From: Terrilactibacillus sp. S3-3
Lineage (GTDB): Bacteria; Bacillota; Bacilli; Bacillales; Sporolactobacillaceae
Assembly: GCA_030437565.1 (NCBI GenBank)
Contig: CP129291.1
Location: forward strand, 1,798,001-1,862,000
Direction: 5' to 3'
DNA length: 64,000 nt
Below, piece after piece: positions 20,440 to 29,887 of this stretch. Under the pieces are notes generated by a model. That model was not told the DNA's origin, made no database searches, and saw only the letters and a program-made list of their open reading frames with translations. Made by a program: the position numbers and the translations under genes. Every line of letters begins with the position of its first letter. The stretch's first letter is position 1.

Positions 20440-21138
20440 ATGGGAAAGATCATCGCGTCCATCGATGAAGCAATCAAGAACGTAAAGGACGGCGCCACAA
20501 TCCTTGTCGGCGGATTCGGTCTCTGCGGCATTCCGGAAAAGGCGATTCTCGGCCTGCGCGACAGCGGGTCAAAAAATCTCACCGTTGTCAGCAATAACTG
20601 CGGTGTCGACGACTGGGGACTCGGGCTGCTGCTGGAAAATAAGCAAATCAAAAAAAAAATGATGTCCTCTTATGTAGGTGAAAACAAGTTGTTCGAGCAG
20701 CAGTTTCTAAGCGGAGAACTGGAAGTCGAGCTGATTCCGCAGGGAACGCTGGCTGAACGACTAAGAGCAGGCGGTGCGGGCATTCCGGCCTTTTACACAG
20801 CGACGGGTGTCGGGACAGAGATCGCTAAAGGGAAAGAAGAAAAAGAGTTTGACGGCCGTAACTTTATCCTGGAAAGAGGAATTGTCGGCGACTTTGCCTT
20901 TGTCAAAGCATGGAAGGCCGATCCGTTCGGCAATCTTGTTTACCGAAAAACGGCAAGAAATTTTAATCCGATCATGGCCACCGCCGGAAAAATCACGATC
21001 GCCGAAGTTGAGGAACTTGTCAGCATCGGCGAATTGGATCCGGATGAGATTCACACGCCGGGCGTGTTTGTTCAGAAGGTCTTCGTCGGTGATCACTATC
21101 AAAAACGGATTGAAAAACTGACAACAGCAAACGCATAA
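20440..21138 (+). CDS. scoA: Succinyl-CoA:3-ketoacid CoA-transferase subunit A
   Basis: Transfers CoA from succinyl-CoA to acetoacetate. Intact, 232 residues from ATG 20440 with GGAGATGG upstream. [19 protein letters not shown] is the glycine-rich CoA-transferase I signature near the N terminus, and [19 protein letters not shown] and [21 protein letters not shown] are typical alpha-subunit blocks. It is paired with scoB 15 bases downstream. Confidence 0.94.
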   Translation: MGKIIASIDEAIKNVKDGATILVGGFGLCGIPEKAILGLRDSGSKNLTVVSNNCGVDDWGLGLLLENKQIKKKMMSSYVGENKLFEQQFLSGELEVELIPQGTLAERLRAGGAGIPAFYTATGVGTEIAKGKEEKEFDGRNFILERGIVGDFAFVKAWKADPFGNLVYRKTARNFNPIMATAGKITIAEVEELVSIGELDPDEIHTPGVFVQKVFVGDHYQKRIEKLTTANA

Positions 21139-21153
21139 AGGGAGGGAAAGATA

Positions 21154-21814
21154 ATGAGAGGCAGACGCGATCTTATTTTGAAACGCGCAGTGAAAGAAAT
21201 TCAAGACGGTATGTGTGTCAATCTCGGCATCGGAATGCCGACACTAATTGCCGATATGATTCCGGAAGATTTCAACGTGATGCTGCAGTCTGAAAACGGT
21301 CTGCTTGGCATCGGCGCTTATCCGAAAGAAAGCGAAGTTGATCCGGATTTGATCAACGCCGGCAAAGAAACGGTAACGGCAAAAACCGGCGCGTCTTTTT
21401 TTGACAGCGCCGAATCGTTCGCGATGATCCGCGGCGGCCACATCGACCTCGCCATTTTGGGCGGCATGGAAGTATCGGAAAAAGGCGACCTAGCCAACTG
21501 GATGATACCTGGAAAAATGGTAAAGGGGATGGGCGGCGCCATGGATCTTGTTCAAGGTGCCAAGCGGACCGTTGTTGTCATTATGGATCATGTTAATAAG
21601 CACGGCGAATCAAAAGTGAAAAAAAAAAAGCTGCACGCTGCCGTTAACCGGCCAAGGCGTCGTCGACTGCCTGATTACCGACCTCGCCGTTTTCCAATGC
21701 TCGGAAGCCGGCTTGACACTGGTTGAGCTGCAGGAAGGGGTCACGCTCGATGAGGTAAGAGACAAAACGGAAGCGGACTTTGCCGTCAGCGATGAGTTAA
21801 AGATTAATTATTAA
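21154..21814 (+). CDS. scoB: Succinyl-CoA:3-ketoacid CoA-transferase subunit B (one frameshift)
   Basis: Catalytic beta subunit. [20 protein letters not shown] and SENGLLGIG hold the Glu that forms the thioester intermediate. The frame breaks in an A11 run near 21620, after which [21 protein letters not shown] continues to TAA at 21812; repaired length is about 219 residues. Together with HMG-CoA lyase, thiolase and 3-HB dehydrogenase in this window it completes acetoacetate use. Confidence 0.92.
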
Positions 21815-21853
21815 GCAAGAAAAAGGCTCGCAGCAAAACAACTGATTTGATTC

Positions 21854-21886
21854 GCCCCCTCCTTGTCAAACAGATGGGGAGGGGGC
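21854..21886. other. 9-bp hairpin after scoB
   Basis: GCCCCCTCC and GGAGGGGGC with a 15-base loop. No T-run on either strand, so it may be an RNA 3' stabiliser or weak terminator. Confidence 0.45.
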
Positions 21887-21900
21887 AAATGCGATCCAAT

Positions 21901-21932
21901 GGGGCGGCTTTTGACGGACGCCCCCAATTTTT
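21901..21932 (+). terminator. Probable terminator of the permease-scoAB operon
   Basis: GGGGCG and CGCCCC pair across a 12-base loop, followed by CAATTTTT. Confidence 0.5.
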
Positions 21933-21965
21933 ACAGCCGAAAAAAGTTCTTTACCAGGGTTCCTT

Positions 21966-22063
21966 ATTATTTATCCCGCATTAGGGGGCAGTAAGACTCC
22001 CGCCTCAGTAGCTTCAATGAATTCGAAGAAGCATAGGTGGGAGATAACTACCTTAAAAGCCCG
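21966..22063 (+). mobile_element. IS200/IS605-type end sequence / omegaRNA-like relic (copy 2)
   Basis: Shares TATTATTTATCCCGCATTA, the CTCCCGCCT/AGGTGGGAG stem, CTTCAATGAATTCGAAGAAG and TAAAAGCCCG with copy 1 at 8738-8830 (about 85% by eye over 90 bases). The terminal hairpin of copy 1 is missing, so this copy is truncated. The rest of the 21815-22453 gap is AT-rich with no gene I can support. Confidence 0.5.
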
Positions 22064-22453
22064 TTTCGACAGATATGGTCCACTTTTGGACAAAATCAAA
22101 AAGCAATCACATCAAAGCTGTCACTCCGGCTGGTGTCAGGCCAACACGATTTTCATTGTTTTTAATTTCTATTGGCACCCCCATGATCATCTTTCCATCT
22201 CTCCTCTACGCGTATTTAAGGTTAATTCTACTAAATAAAACTATTGAAATCATTTCGTTAGACATAATTTAAAAAGAAATAGGTTGTTTTTTTTTGTTAA
22301 TGCGTATAACCAATATTCTATACCATTTTTTTTTTATGTGAGAAAATATTACATAAAAATGGAAATTTAAAATTCAACCCCTATAATTAGTCTTGTTAAT
22401 AGGTGAATGGAATCATTGAGGAAACAGAATCTAATAGAGAAGGGATGATGTAT

Positions 22454-23415
22454 ATGTTTAATCAAGTGGTTCTTCCTAATGTTCCGCTGCTGGAGCGATT
22501 TCCTTTTCCTCTTAAGGGAAATTCCTATCGGTATTCGAACAATTCAACTCCATTAGATCCGGCTGTTTTGTTGACATTACTCCAGAATATTTTGAGGAAA
22601 TAAAATTAAAGCGAACATTGTTGGAGGAAAAAGTAAAACATACATATCAGTCTTTGCCGGAAACACTGCCCGCTCAATGGGAAATTGCTGAAATGATTTT
22701 AGATGAAATGACGACAGTCTACCCCCATTATTTTTCCGTAAGTAAAAAGGGCGATAGATGGTTTTTTTCCAATTATCTTTTGGATGAAGAAGAAACATTT
22801 CGGTTTGGGGATGATAACAGCCTTCCAGTGGAACCCTTGCATTTTATCGGAAGACATATTCAAGAGGATCTTTTTTATCTTATCTCAGCGTGGCGGCGAC
22901 CTTTACTTGGATGCCGGCCAGATGTGTTTCCCGGGAAACTGGTCACTTCCATTTAATGTCGGCAGAACCTTTGTAGAACTCCACGAGGCAGTCCCTACTT
23001 TTACAGAAAGCGGGTTAGATCGGAAGATACGTGATTTTTTAATGAGAGTTGAAGCGGGCAAACCCTGGCAAGGCGGAATTGGACCATAACAGCGGGCCAT
23101 GTTTTGCCTACCCTGCCTGCCACATTTGATGATTGGGGCCGGAAGAGACTGGAAGTGACCGCTGAGAATGTAGGTGAAATGATTCATATGAGGATTGAGC
23201 ATCAGAAGATCTTTCGGCTTCCACAAAGTAATAGTCTGCTATTTAGTATTCATACCCATTTGCTGCCAATGAACGAGCTTGTTAAAAAGAAAGAATGGGC
23301 GGAACGTTTCTACCGGGTACTTATGGACTTACCGGACCATATTGCCAGCTATAAAGGGTACCTGGCGAATAAGGAGAAGATTACGAAGTTTTTAAAGGAT
23401 TCTCTTGAGATCTAA
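22454..23415 (+). CDS. Heme-dependent oxidative N-demethylase family protein (DUF3445; three frameshifts)
   Basis: Family of heme proteins that, with a reductase, demethylate secondary amines (dimethylamine monooxygenase DmmD/HODM alpha type). Matching segments: LGLD-like start, AMILDEMTTVYPHYFS, DLYLDAGQMCFPGNWSLP, KIRDFLMRVEAGKPW, and MRIEHQKIFRLPQSNSLLFSIHTH near the C terminus. I chose ATG 22454 (MFNQVVLP), nine bases after GAAGGG; earlier in-frame ATGs at 22445 and 22448 are too close to it. Breaks occur near 22580, 22885 and 23085. First gene of a three-gene operon with a small Zn-ribbon subunit and a ferredoxin reductase. Confidence 0.75.
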
Positions 23416-23460
23416 TAAAATATCCTCTCTTAGACTTCCCGGAATAAAGGAGGGTTTAAC

Positions 23461-24281
23461 GTGAAAAGGGTAAAGGCACGCCCAGCTAATACAAAGCGTA
23501 TAAATGAACAGTTTTTTCAAATCGAGGTCGAGGTTGAAAAAGAATTTATCCCCTTTGAAACGGATGTTTCAAAAAAGGATTGTTTTTAATCGTGATGCGG
23601 TGTATGATAAACCGGTTTTTTTTTTTAGTAAATAAATCAAAAGAGGATCGTAAGTGTCAGTTATTTTTGGATACTGGACGAATTAATGAGAATGAACGCG
23701 GCCTGTTGATGGACCATTTTAATAGTGACGACATTCAACTGGATCTTTCGTTGCAGCCTTTTTTCAATCAGAAAGGAAATATGCAAAGAATTCTCATGAT
23801 GATGATCGATGATGCAGCAATGGCCGAAGGTTTAGCGCTCTCCACTTTCCTTTTTAAAATTGGAATGGAACAGCAAGTCTGCGTTAAAGCGGATAATATG
23901 GATATGAAATTGCGGGGATATTTGATGGCACCAATCATGCTGCTGAATGATGAGGACGCCCAATTAGAACAGCAAATCATTGCGAATCAATGGATGGGCA
24001 CGAACCTTTTTATTGCCGGGCATTGGGAGTTTGTAAAACGTTTGAAGCGGCTGGCCCTTAAGGCAGGTTATGTGGAAGATGAAATTCATTGTTCCGGTTA
24101 TGGAATAAAACAAGAGCTGGTGTTCTGTGTAAAATGCTGTTCCCTGACCATCAAAACGGATGAATATCCTTTAACCTGTCCGCATTGCGGAACATTATTG
24201 GATATTTCGGACCGTTATTCAAAAAGGTTGGATGCCTGGCTTGGGTTTATTCATGGAGGAATCAGGAGAGGAGGTGCTTAA
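23461..24281 (+). CDS. DmmA-family amine monooxygenase subunit with zinc ribbon (two or more frameshifts)
   Basis: GTG 23461 follows AAGGAGGG. The middle part is a globular domain with FLFKIGMEQQVCVKADNM and WMGTNLFIAGHWEFVKRLKRLA. The C terminus has a four-cysteine ribbon, CVKCCSLTIKTDEYPLTCPHCG, as in DmmA-type subunits. Breaks lie in the A6 run near 23575 and the T12 run near 23620. Electron-transfer or assembly partner of the upstream heme protein (inference from context). Confidence 0.65.
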
Positions 24282-24282
24282 A

Positions 24283-25248
24283 TTGCAGGCTCAAGAAAAA
24301 ATTAAAGTCGTTGTAGAACAAGTAAAGAAGGAGTCTCCGGTTGTGAAAAGGTTCAAACTGGTTCCGGAAGCCGGATGCAAGCTCCCTAAATTTAGCGGCG
24401 GCTCCCATATTACTACATTTTTAACTGAGAACAAAAGGCCATTGGAACGGAATTATTCATTAATTAGTCCGCCGGATCAATCGGATGCATATGAAATTGC
24501 GATTCGCCGGAATGATCAATCAAGTGGTGTATCAGTTTATTGGCATACGAAAATAAAAGAGGGGGAAAAGCTTGAGATCAGCTATCCAAAGAATCGTTTT
24601 GCCATAGGCCATGAAGCGAAACATCATGTGTTTTTTTGCTGCCGGAATAGGAATCACCCCGTTTCTCTCGATGGCTATAGCACTGAAACAAAGGGGCCGA
24701 TCGTTTGAATTGCATTATGCGGCCCCAACAAAGGAAATGTGTGCTTTTTATTCTTACTTGACCTCTCACTATCCGGAGGAAACGCATTTTTATTTTTCAA
24801 AAGCAGGTCAAAAAATGTCAACGGACATCATGAAAAAAAACAAAGAGTCGGTACCCACGTTTATTTTTGCGGCCCATCTGCAATGATTAAACAATTTACA
24901 GGTGACGCCCTATCATATGGATATCCGAAACAAAATATCCACTATGAATTATTTATTCCTCCAGAACAGTGGCCAGGCAACGAATTTAAAGTGAGGTTGG
25001 AAAAGTCCGGCATTGAATTATCGGTTCCAAAAGACAAAAGTTTGCTAAATGTTCTGCTGGAACATAACATTAACGCACCTTACTCATGTAAAGTCGGCGG
25101 CTGTGGAAGCTGCCAAGTCAACGTGCTAAAAGGTGAAATCAGCCACCGCGACCAATTTCTCTCAGATGAAAAAAAAAAAAAACAAAACAACATCATACTC
25201 ACCTGCGTCTCCCGCGCAAAAGGAGATTCGCTTGTTTTAGATTTGTAA
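24283..25248 (+). CDS. Ferredoxin-NAD(P)H reductase of the N-demethylase operon (two frameshifts)
   Basis: Phthalate-dioxygenase-reductase type protein feeding electrons to the heme monooxygenase. Visible in order: the flavin-binding motif RNYSLISPP, the NAD-binding AAGIGITPFLSM, FCGPSAMI, and a C-terminal plant-type 2Fe-2S domain APYSCKVGGCGSCQVNV...LTCVS with four cysteines. TTG 24283 overlaps the previous stop and follows GGAGG. Breaks lie near 24620 and 24845 (A-run). Repaired length is about 320 residues. Confidence 0.83.
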
Positions 25249-25375
25249 AGCATGGGGACGGTCCTTACGGGAGGATGTTGCTGCCTGCCGCGCGATAGAT
25301 GCTGTATCATTTTTCACTGTAAGGGGTACCGCCAACAAAATGCGGATTTACAACGTTAAGGAAATAACAATATTA

Positions 25376-25421
25376 AAAAGTCCAATTTCCCAGTATTAAA
25401 ATTGAGAAATTGGACTTTTTT
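25376..25421. terminator. Strong bidirectional terminator in the reductase-GNAT gap
   Basis: AAAAAGTCCAATTTC and GAAATTGGACTTTTT form a perfect 15-pair stem. The remainder of 25249-25847 is AT-rich, with no gene I can support. Confidence 0.85.
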
Positions 25422-25847
25422 CGTTACTCCAGAAAAGCACCCTGTAGGTTATAGTGTAAACCTTATTTTTTTCCCTTCCGACAGCTTTAAAGTGACGTCA
25501 TGCTGGTTTTTTAAAATATATCTTTATTATATAGTGGTCAGTGTAACGATTATATTAAGAAAAAACAGAGCATCGGTTTCGAGCTTTAAAAGTGCACGTC
25601 AATTATGTTTCAAATCGAACTTCAGCGTCAACTTGTGGCCATAAAAAAGAAAATAAAGTGGTTGAAAGAGAACCAGTGAGTATAAAAGTCCAAAAATTTG
25701 AGAGGTGGTGAGAAATCATCACCATCAGTTAAGGATTAAAAAAAGGGGAACAAGCACCTTGTTGAACCCTCTTGTTACTCTAATATTAAAAATTAACTAA
25801 TTATTTATTTAAAAATGGGAAAGGTGAATTTTGAAAGGTGAATTTTT

Positions 25848-26372
25848 ATGAGTTATATTCTTGAAACTGAACGGCTTCGACTACGTCATTGGAGAATGGA
25901 TGATATCAATCATCTGAAACGTTTCTTACAAGATAAGGATGTCATATATGCTTATGAACACGCCTTTTCAGATGAAGAAGTCCAAAACTGGTTGAATTGG
26001 AACATAAACTCATACAAAGAAAACAGCTACGGATTGTGGGCTATTGAACTTCGTAATACGGGTGAAGTTATCGGTGAATGCGGTCTTACTAATCAAACCG
26101 TTAAAGGCAGGCCATATTTAGAAATTGGTTACCATCTTATTAAGAGCCATTGGCATAAGGGTTATGGAATCGAAGCGGCAAAAGCTTGCAAGCGCTATGC
26201 CTTTGAAAAACTAAACAAGAAAGAAGTTGTTTCTATAATCAGAGATACAAATATCGCTTCAATGAATTTAGCGATTAGAAACGGCATGGTAATTGTTAAT
26301 AGATTCATCGAGCATTATTATGGACTGGATATGCCGCATTATTTATTTTCAGTAAAAAGAAATGATGTCTGA
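25848..26372 (+). CDS. GNAT-family N-acetyltransferase, RimJ/RimL-like
   Basis: 174 residues, intact. ETERLRLRHWRMDDINHLKRF is the usual opening of RimJ/RimL-type acetyltransferases, GLWAIELRNTGEVIGECGL forms the central strands, and IGYHLIKSHWHKGYGIEAAK is the acetyl-CoA pyrophosphate loop. The substrate (ribosomal protein, antibiotic or metabolite) cannot be told. It is single-gene, and its AT-rich codon use differs somewhat from the neighbouring catabolic operons. Confidence 0.85.
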   Translation: MSYILETERLRLRHWRMDDINHLKRFLQDKDVIYAYEHAFSDEEVQNWLNWNINSYKENSYGLWAIELRNTGEVIGECGLTNQTVKGRPYLEIGYHLIKSHWHKGYGIEAAKACKRYAFEKLNKKEVVSIIRDTNIASMNLAIRNGMVIVNRFIEHYYGLDMPHYLFSVKRNDV

Positions 26373-26439
26373 AATAACGTATACCAATCCGGAGTAGAGG
26401 ACGTTTTCTCGTATTAACATTACTGCATAAAATATCATT

Positions 26440-26468
26440 TTGACGAAGTAATCGCAAAACGTTATAAT
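26440..26468 (+). promoter_or_regulatory. Sigma-A promoter of the xerS gene
   Basis: TTGACG, a 17-base spacer and TATAAT, about 55 bases before the ATG. Confidence 0.8.
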
Positions 26469-26521
26469 GAAGAAGGGCTTCCCTTCATTTTTTAATCTTT
26501 TTTGTTGGAGGTTTAAAATTA

Positions 26522-27633
26522 ATGGCTGATGAACGCAACCAGCATCTTTATGATCGCATCGATGAAAAAACGTCTGAAACTGCCTTGTATGTCGGTGAAT
26601 ACATCGATAAAAAGAAACGGACGATGTCTCCAAAAACGCTGCTGAATTACTGCCATGATTATTTGATCTTTTTCAACTGGCTCGTTTCTGAGGGTCTCTT
26701 CAGCGGCAAACGCACCGATGTTCCGCTCGATTGCCTCGAAACGCTTACACCGCAGCATATCGAGAATTTTCTCTCGTTTTTGCAATTTAAGCTGCGCAAT
26801 GCCAAGCTGACCGTCAATCGCAAGTTATCGGCGCTTAAATCGTTATTCCATTATTTGCAGAACGTCGCCGAAACGCCGGATTTAAAGCCTTACCTTATCC
26901 GCAACGTGATGGCTAAGATCGAACTGAACCCGGTTAAAGAAGATCAAGAAACGATCGCCCAAAAAATGTCCGGCAAAATTCTCTGGCATGATGAATACGA
27001 GCAGTTTCGCCAATTTGTTGCCCATGATTACCGCGATGTCGTCAAAAGATGATAAAAAATTGCTGAATTTCCATTCGCAAAATATGGAACGCGATACCGC
27101 GATTGTCTCACTCATTCTCGGTTCCGGGCTGCGGCTTTCTGAAGTCGTCGGCCTCGATCTTGGTGATATCGATTTTAAAAAACATTCGGTCCGCGTCATT
27201 CGTAAAGGCAACAAAGAACAATATGTGTTTTTTTCAGCGAACAGGCGCTGTTCGACCTGCAGGACTATTTGGCGGTCCGTGAGAAGAAGTATCGCCTTCC
27301 CCCTTCCAACAAAGCATTATTTGTGTCGGCGCCGATGGGACCAAAAGGCACAACCCGGCGGCTCAGCCCGCGGGCGATTGAAAATCTCGTCAAAAAATAT
27401 GCCGTTGCTTTTGGCAAACCGGCGCTGTCCGTCCATAAATTGCGTCACTCGTTTGCCACCCGCTATCAAGCTGAAAACAACGATATTCCGAAACTGCGCC
27501 GCCAGCTTGGCCATTCATCGGTGCAAACGACAATGATTTACACGCACTTGTCGAATGATGAACTAAAAAAAAAGCAGTTGATCATATGGATGGCTATGAT
27601 GATGACGAAGACGAACAGCAAATAAAAAGTTAA
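26522..27633 (+). CDS. xerS: Tyrosine recombinase XerS (three frameshifts)
   Basis: Integrase-fold recombinase of the single-recombinase XerS type that resolves chromosome dimers. The SAM-like N-terminal domain has TMSPKTLLNYCHDYLIFFNWL. The catalytic set is visible as Arg in LGSGLRLSEVVGLDL, HKLRHSFATRY, and the GH...Y motif LGHSSVQTTMIYTH. ATG 26522 follows GGAGG. Breaks near 27045, 27235 and 27570 (A9 run); the repaired protein of about 365 residues ends at TAA 27631. It lies at the point where coding strand switches, inside the Ter interval, as expected for a terminus recombinase. Confidence 0.87.
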
Positions 27634-27686
27634 AGGGTTTACGGGAGTCTTTGTTTCAGGGGACTCCCCCGCTCCCCAATCATTTT

Positions 27687-27714
27687 TGTTTACATAATGT
27701 TTTTATCGAATTTT
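27687..27714 (-). other. dif-like site candidate
   Basis: On the minus strand the right arm reads TTATGTAAACA, 10 of 11 bases identical to the XerD arm of B. subtilis dif (TTATGTAAACT). The opposite arm matches poorly. It sits between xerS and the first minus-strand gene at the strand switch. AAACATTATGTAAAC is repeated at 28820-28834 on the plus strand. Confidence 0.3.
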
Positions 27715-27896
27715 TCTTTAAAGTAGAAATTTTTAACGGTGCGGCTTATTCTAGTCCCTTTATTTCGCAGATCCTGTCCATCTATTCATTAACTAACCTC
27801 ACCGTTAGTGGAACAAGAAAAATACCTATCCCTTATTGAAGCAAAGCCCCCTATAGTTTAAGTCGTTTCTTCACAAACCTAATTGCAGGAATTTAC

Positions 27897-28688
27897 CTAT
27901 TCCCCTCGAAACATGGGCTTTCTCTTCTCAGCAAAGGCTTGAACCCCTTCCTGAACATCTTTGGTTCCAAAACATTGTTTTATAAAAGCGTACTCTTGTT
28001 TTAGAATCGTTGTAAGATCCGTGTCATGGCTTGCAGCAAGCAATCTCTTAGAAAGGGTCATTGCTACCGGCGGCGGTCCTGCCGCTAATTCCCTGGCAAA
28101 ATTCATCACCTGTTTCTGAAATTCTTCATCAGGGAAAGTCCCGTTCACCAATCCAATTCGTTCTGCTTCCTCAGGGTAAATGTCCCGACCGGTTAAGATC
28201 AATTCAGCAGCCTTTGCCTGCCCGACCAACCGCGGTAAAAAATAACTCATTCCCGCATCAGGGCTGAGACCGCGTCGAATGTATCCAGTTGTTACCCTTG
28301 CATCAGCAGACATGAAGCGGATGTCACAAGCTAGAGCTAGCGCGAGTCCTGCACCAGCCGCAATCCCATTGATTGCAGCAATAACTGGCTTATCACAATG
28401 AACAATCCCCAATGCTTGATGACCAACCCAACCCAATTCATCTAATTTTTGATGACGAGATTGAGCGTCTGGATTTCTCTTCGCATAATCGGTCAAATCA
28501 AGACCTGCACAGAATCCTCGTCCACTGCCGGTAATGACAATGACACGGACTTCATCTTCAGCAGAAGCCTCTGAAATTGCCTGGATAATCTCATTACTAA
28601 GTGGATCATTTACGGCATTCAGGCGCTCCGGTCTGTTTAGTGTAAGTGTACGGACCCCATCTTTCGTTTCGATAATAATATGTTCCAT
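27897..28688 (-). CDS. Enoyl-CoA hydratase/isomerase, PaaG-like
   Basis: 263 residues, intact, from ATG 28688 with GAGGAGGAA upstream. Crotonase signatures: LTLNRPERLNAVNDPLSNEI, GSGRGFCAGLDLTDYA (oxyanion hole), INGIAAGAGLALALACDIRF, and RRGLSPDAGMSYFLPRLVG, where Asp replaces the usual Glu as in PaaG-type isomerases. Could act on phenylacetate-type or fatty acyl-CoA; no other pathway gene is adjacent. Confidence 0.9.
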   Translation of the reverse strand: MEHIIIETKDGVRTLTLNRPERLNAVNDPLSNEIIQAISEASAEDEVRVIVITGSGRGFCAGLDLTDYAKRNPDAQSRHQKLDELGWVGHQALGIVHCDKPVIAAINGIAAGAGLALALACDIRFMSADARVTTGYIRRGLSPDAGMSYFLPRLVGQAKAAELILTGRDIYPEEAERIGLVNGTFPDEEFQKQVMNFARELAAGPPPVAMTLSKRLLAASHDTDLTTILKQEYAFIKQCFGTKDVQEGVQAFAEKRKPMFRGE

Positions 28689-28833
28689 CTTTTATTCCTC
28701 CTCAATAATTTGATTTTTTCCCCCCCTGACTTCATATTATTTACTAACTATTCTGATTTTCTGAATGCGTCCGATATCGGCTCAGCACACTGAGAGGTGA
28801 AGCAGAAAAGGCGACAGGGAAACATTATGTAAA

Positions 28834-28888
28834 CGACATCTGTAAATTCCATCATTTTTTTACATCGTTTAAAATTAACCTTTCATCT
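28834..28888 (-). pseudogene. Relic of the 3' end of a second antitoxin gene
   Basis: Minus-strand translation RLILNDVKKMMEFTDV matches the C terminus of the antitoxin at 30337-30793 (ALILNDVKKLMAFTDV), with about 85% base identity over 50 bases. The rest of 28689-29058 shows no gene; a TTATGTAAACG dif-arm-like word is at 28825. Confidence 0.6.
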
Positions 28889-29058
28889 TATAACCTTCCT
28901 TATCAAATATTTATTTCTGATTTCGCAGTCTTTTTCATTATAAAATAAAAAATAAAATAAAAACCTGTCTCCTTTACATGCAGGTCAGTTCCTTAGTTGG
29001 AAAGATTTTTAGAAGTGACCCCTTATCCTCGATTCGTTCGGCCAATCGGGTTCTGCAA

Positions 29059-29560
29059 CTAACAACCATCAAAAAAAGTTAAAAATCGTCCATCCCAGAT
29101 ATTCTCATGGTGCGCAATAATTGTTTTGGCTCCTAATAGATCATTATTAAGTGTGGTTGTTAATCCTTTTTTCATAAACAATTTATATCCTAATCCATGA
29201 GCCATACGAATGGTCGTATCGACACAATATTCAGTCTGTGCACCACAAATCTCAAACTGATGAACATTTAATTTTACCAGCTTGTCATTCAAATCAGTCT
29301 TGTAAAAAGCATTGGCATGCGTTTTGTTTATATAGATGTCCGCGGCTTGACAGTCTAATTCGGGGAATAATGCCCATTTTGAGAATTCAGAATCAGCTCA
29401 CTATCGTTATGTTGAACAAAAATGACCGGATTGTTTTCTTCTCTGAATAAACCAATTCTTTGATTGACCCCGTCTATCACATGTTTAAATTATAAAGCGG
29501 GTTCGTTTCGGACTGAACACCTATTTGCAAGTCAATAATCAATAATGCTGTCTTTTCCAT
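29059..29560 (-). pseudogene. Isochorismatase-family cysteine hydrolase (frameshifted)
   Basis: Starts at ATG 29560 (MEKTALLIIDLQIGVQ) after AGGAGAATCATA. Then come VIFVQHND in another frame and the catalytic loop GAQTEYCVDTTIRMAHGLGY, whose Cys is the nucleophile. Asp (LLIIDLQ) and Cys are present. Two or more breaks (near 29480 and 29300). It may be true decay here, since the spacing between pieces is irregular, or sequencing error as elsewhere. Confidence 0.65.
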
Positions 29561-29726
29561 GATTATGATTCTCCTCATCATCATTCTCTAATTAGCTGTT
29601 TTCTTGTTTGGTCTAGTGTGATTGGCTGCAGCCGGGTCGCTTCACAAACTTTTTGCTATTACCAATGGTCGTGTTTTCTATTATTAATATTAATATTAAT
29701 ACTTTAAGATGAATAATCTGTATAAT

Positions 29727-29850
29727 AATAAGACCGCCAGTGTTAGTAGCACCGGCGGAAATGGCAATCCGCATGAAGAGCGGTAGCCGTGCATAAGGTT
29801 TCTCAAAGAGACCGCCTCTGCTAAGCGACTAGCATATGAGGCGGATTATT
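29727..29850 (+). ncRNA. RatA-like type I antitoxin RNA candidate
   Basis: A TATAAT box at 29721 is followed by three hairpins: CCGCCAGTG/CACCGGCGG (29734-29758), CCGC/GCGG (29769-29783), and CCGCCTC/GAGGCGG (29812-29844) ending ATTATTTC. The minus strand across the last hairpin encodes NNPPHMLVA and stop at 29821, the usual C terminus of small holin-like toxins that face such RNAs. The -35 box is poor, and the toxin itself looks degraded. Confidence 0.45.
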
Positions 29851-29887
29851 TCTTGTATCGCCTGCAGCTAATTTTTCGCTCTCATTC

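Noticed and set aside
22017..22272. Overlapping short plus-strand frames in the 22 kb gap
   Set aside because: They run through the IS200/IS605-type relic and AT-rich DNA, have no ribosome site and no recognisable sequence.
25402..25644. 80-codon plus-strand frame in the 25 kb gap
   Set aside because: It begins inside a terminator stem and has a composition expected of AT-rich non-coding DNA.
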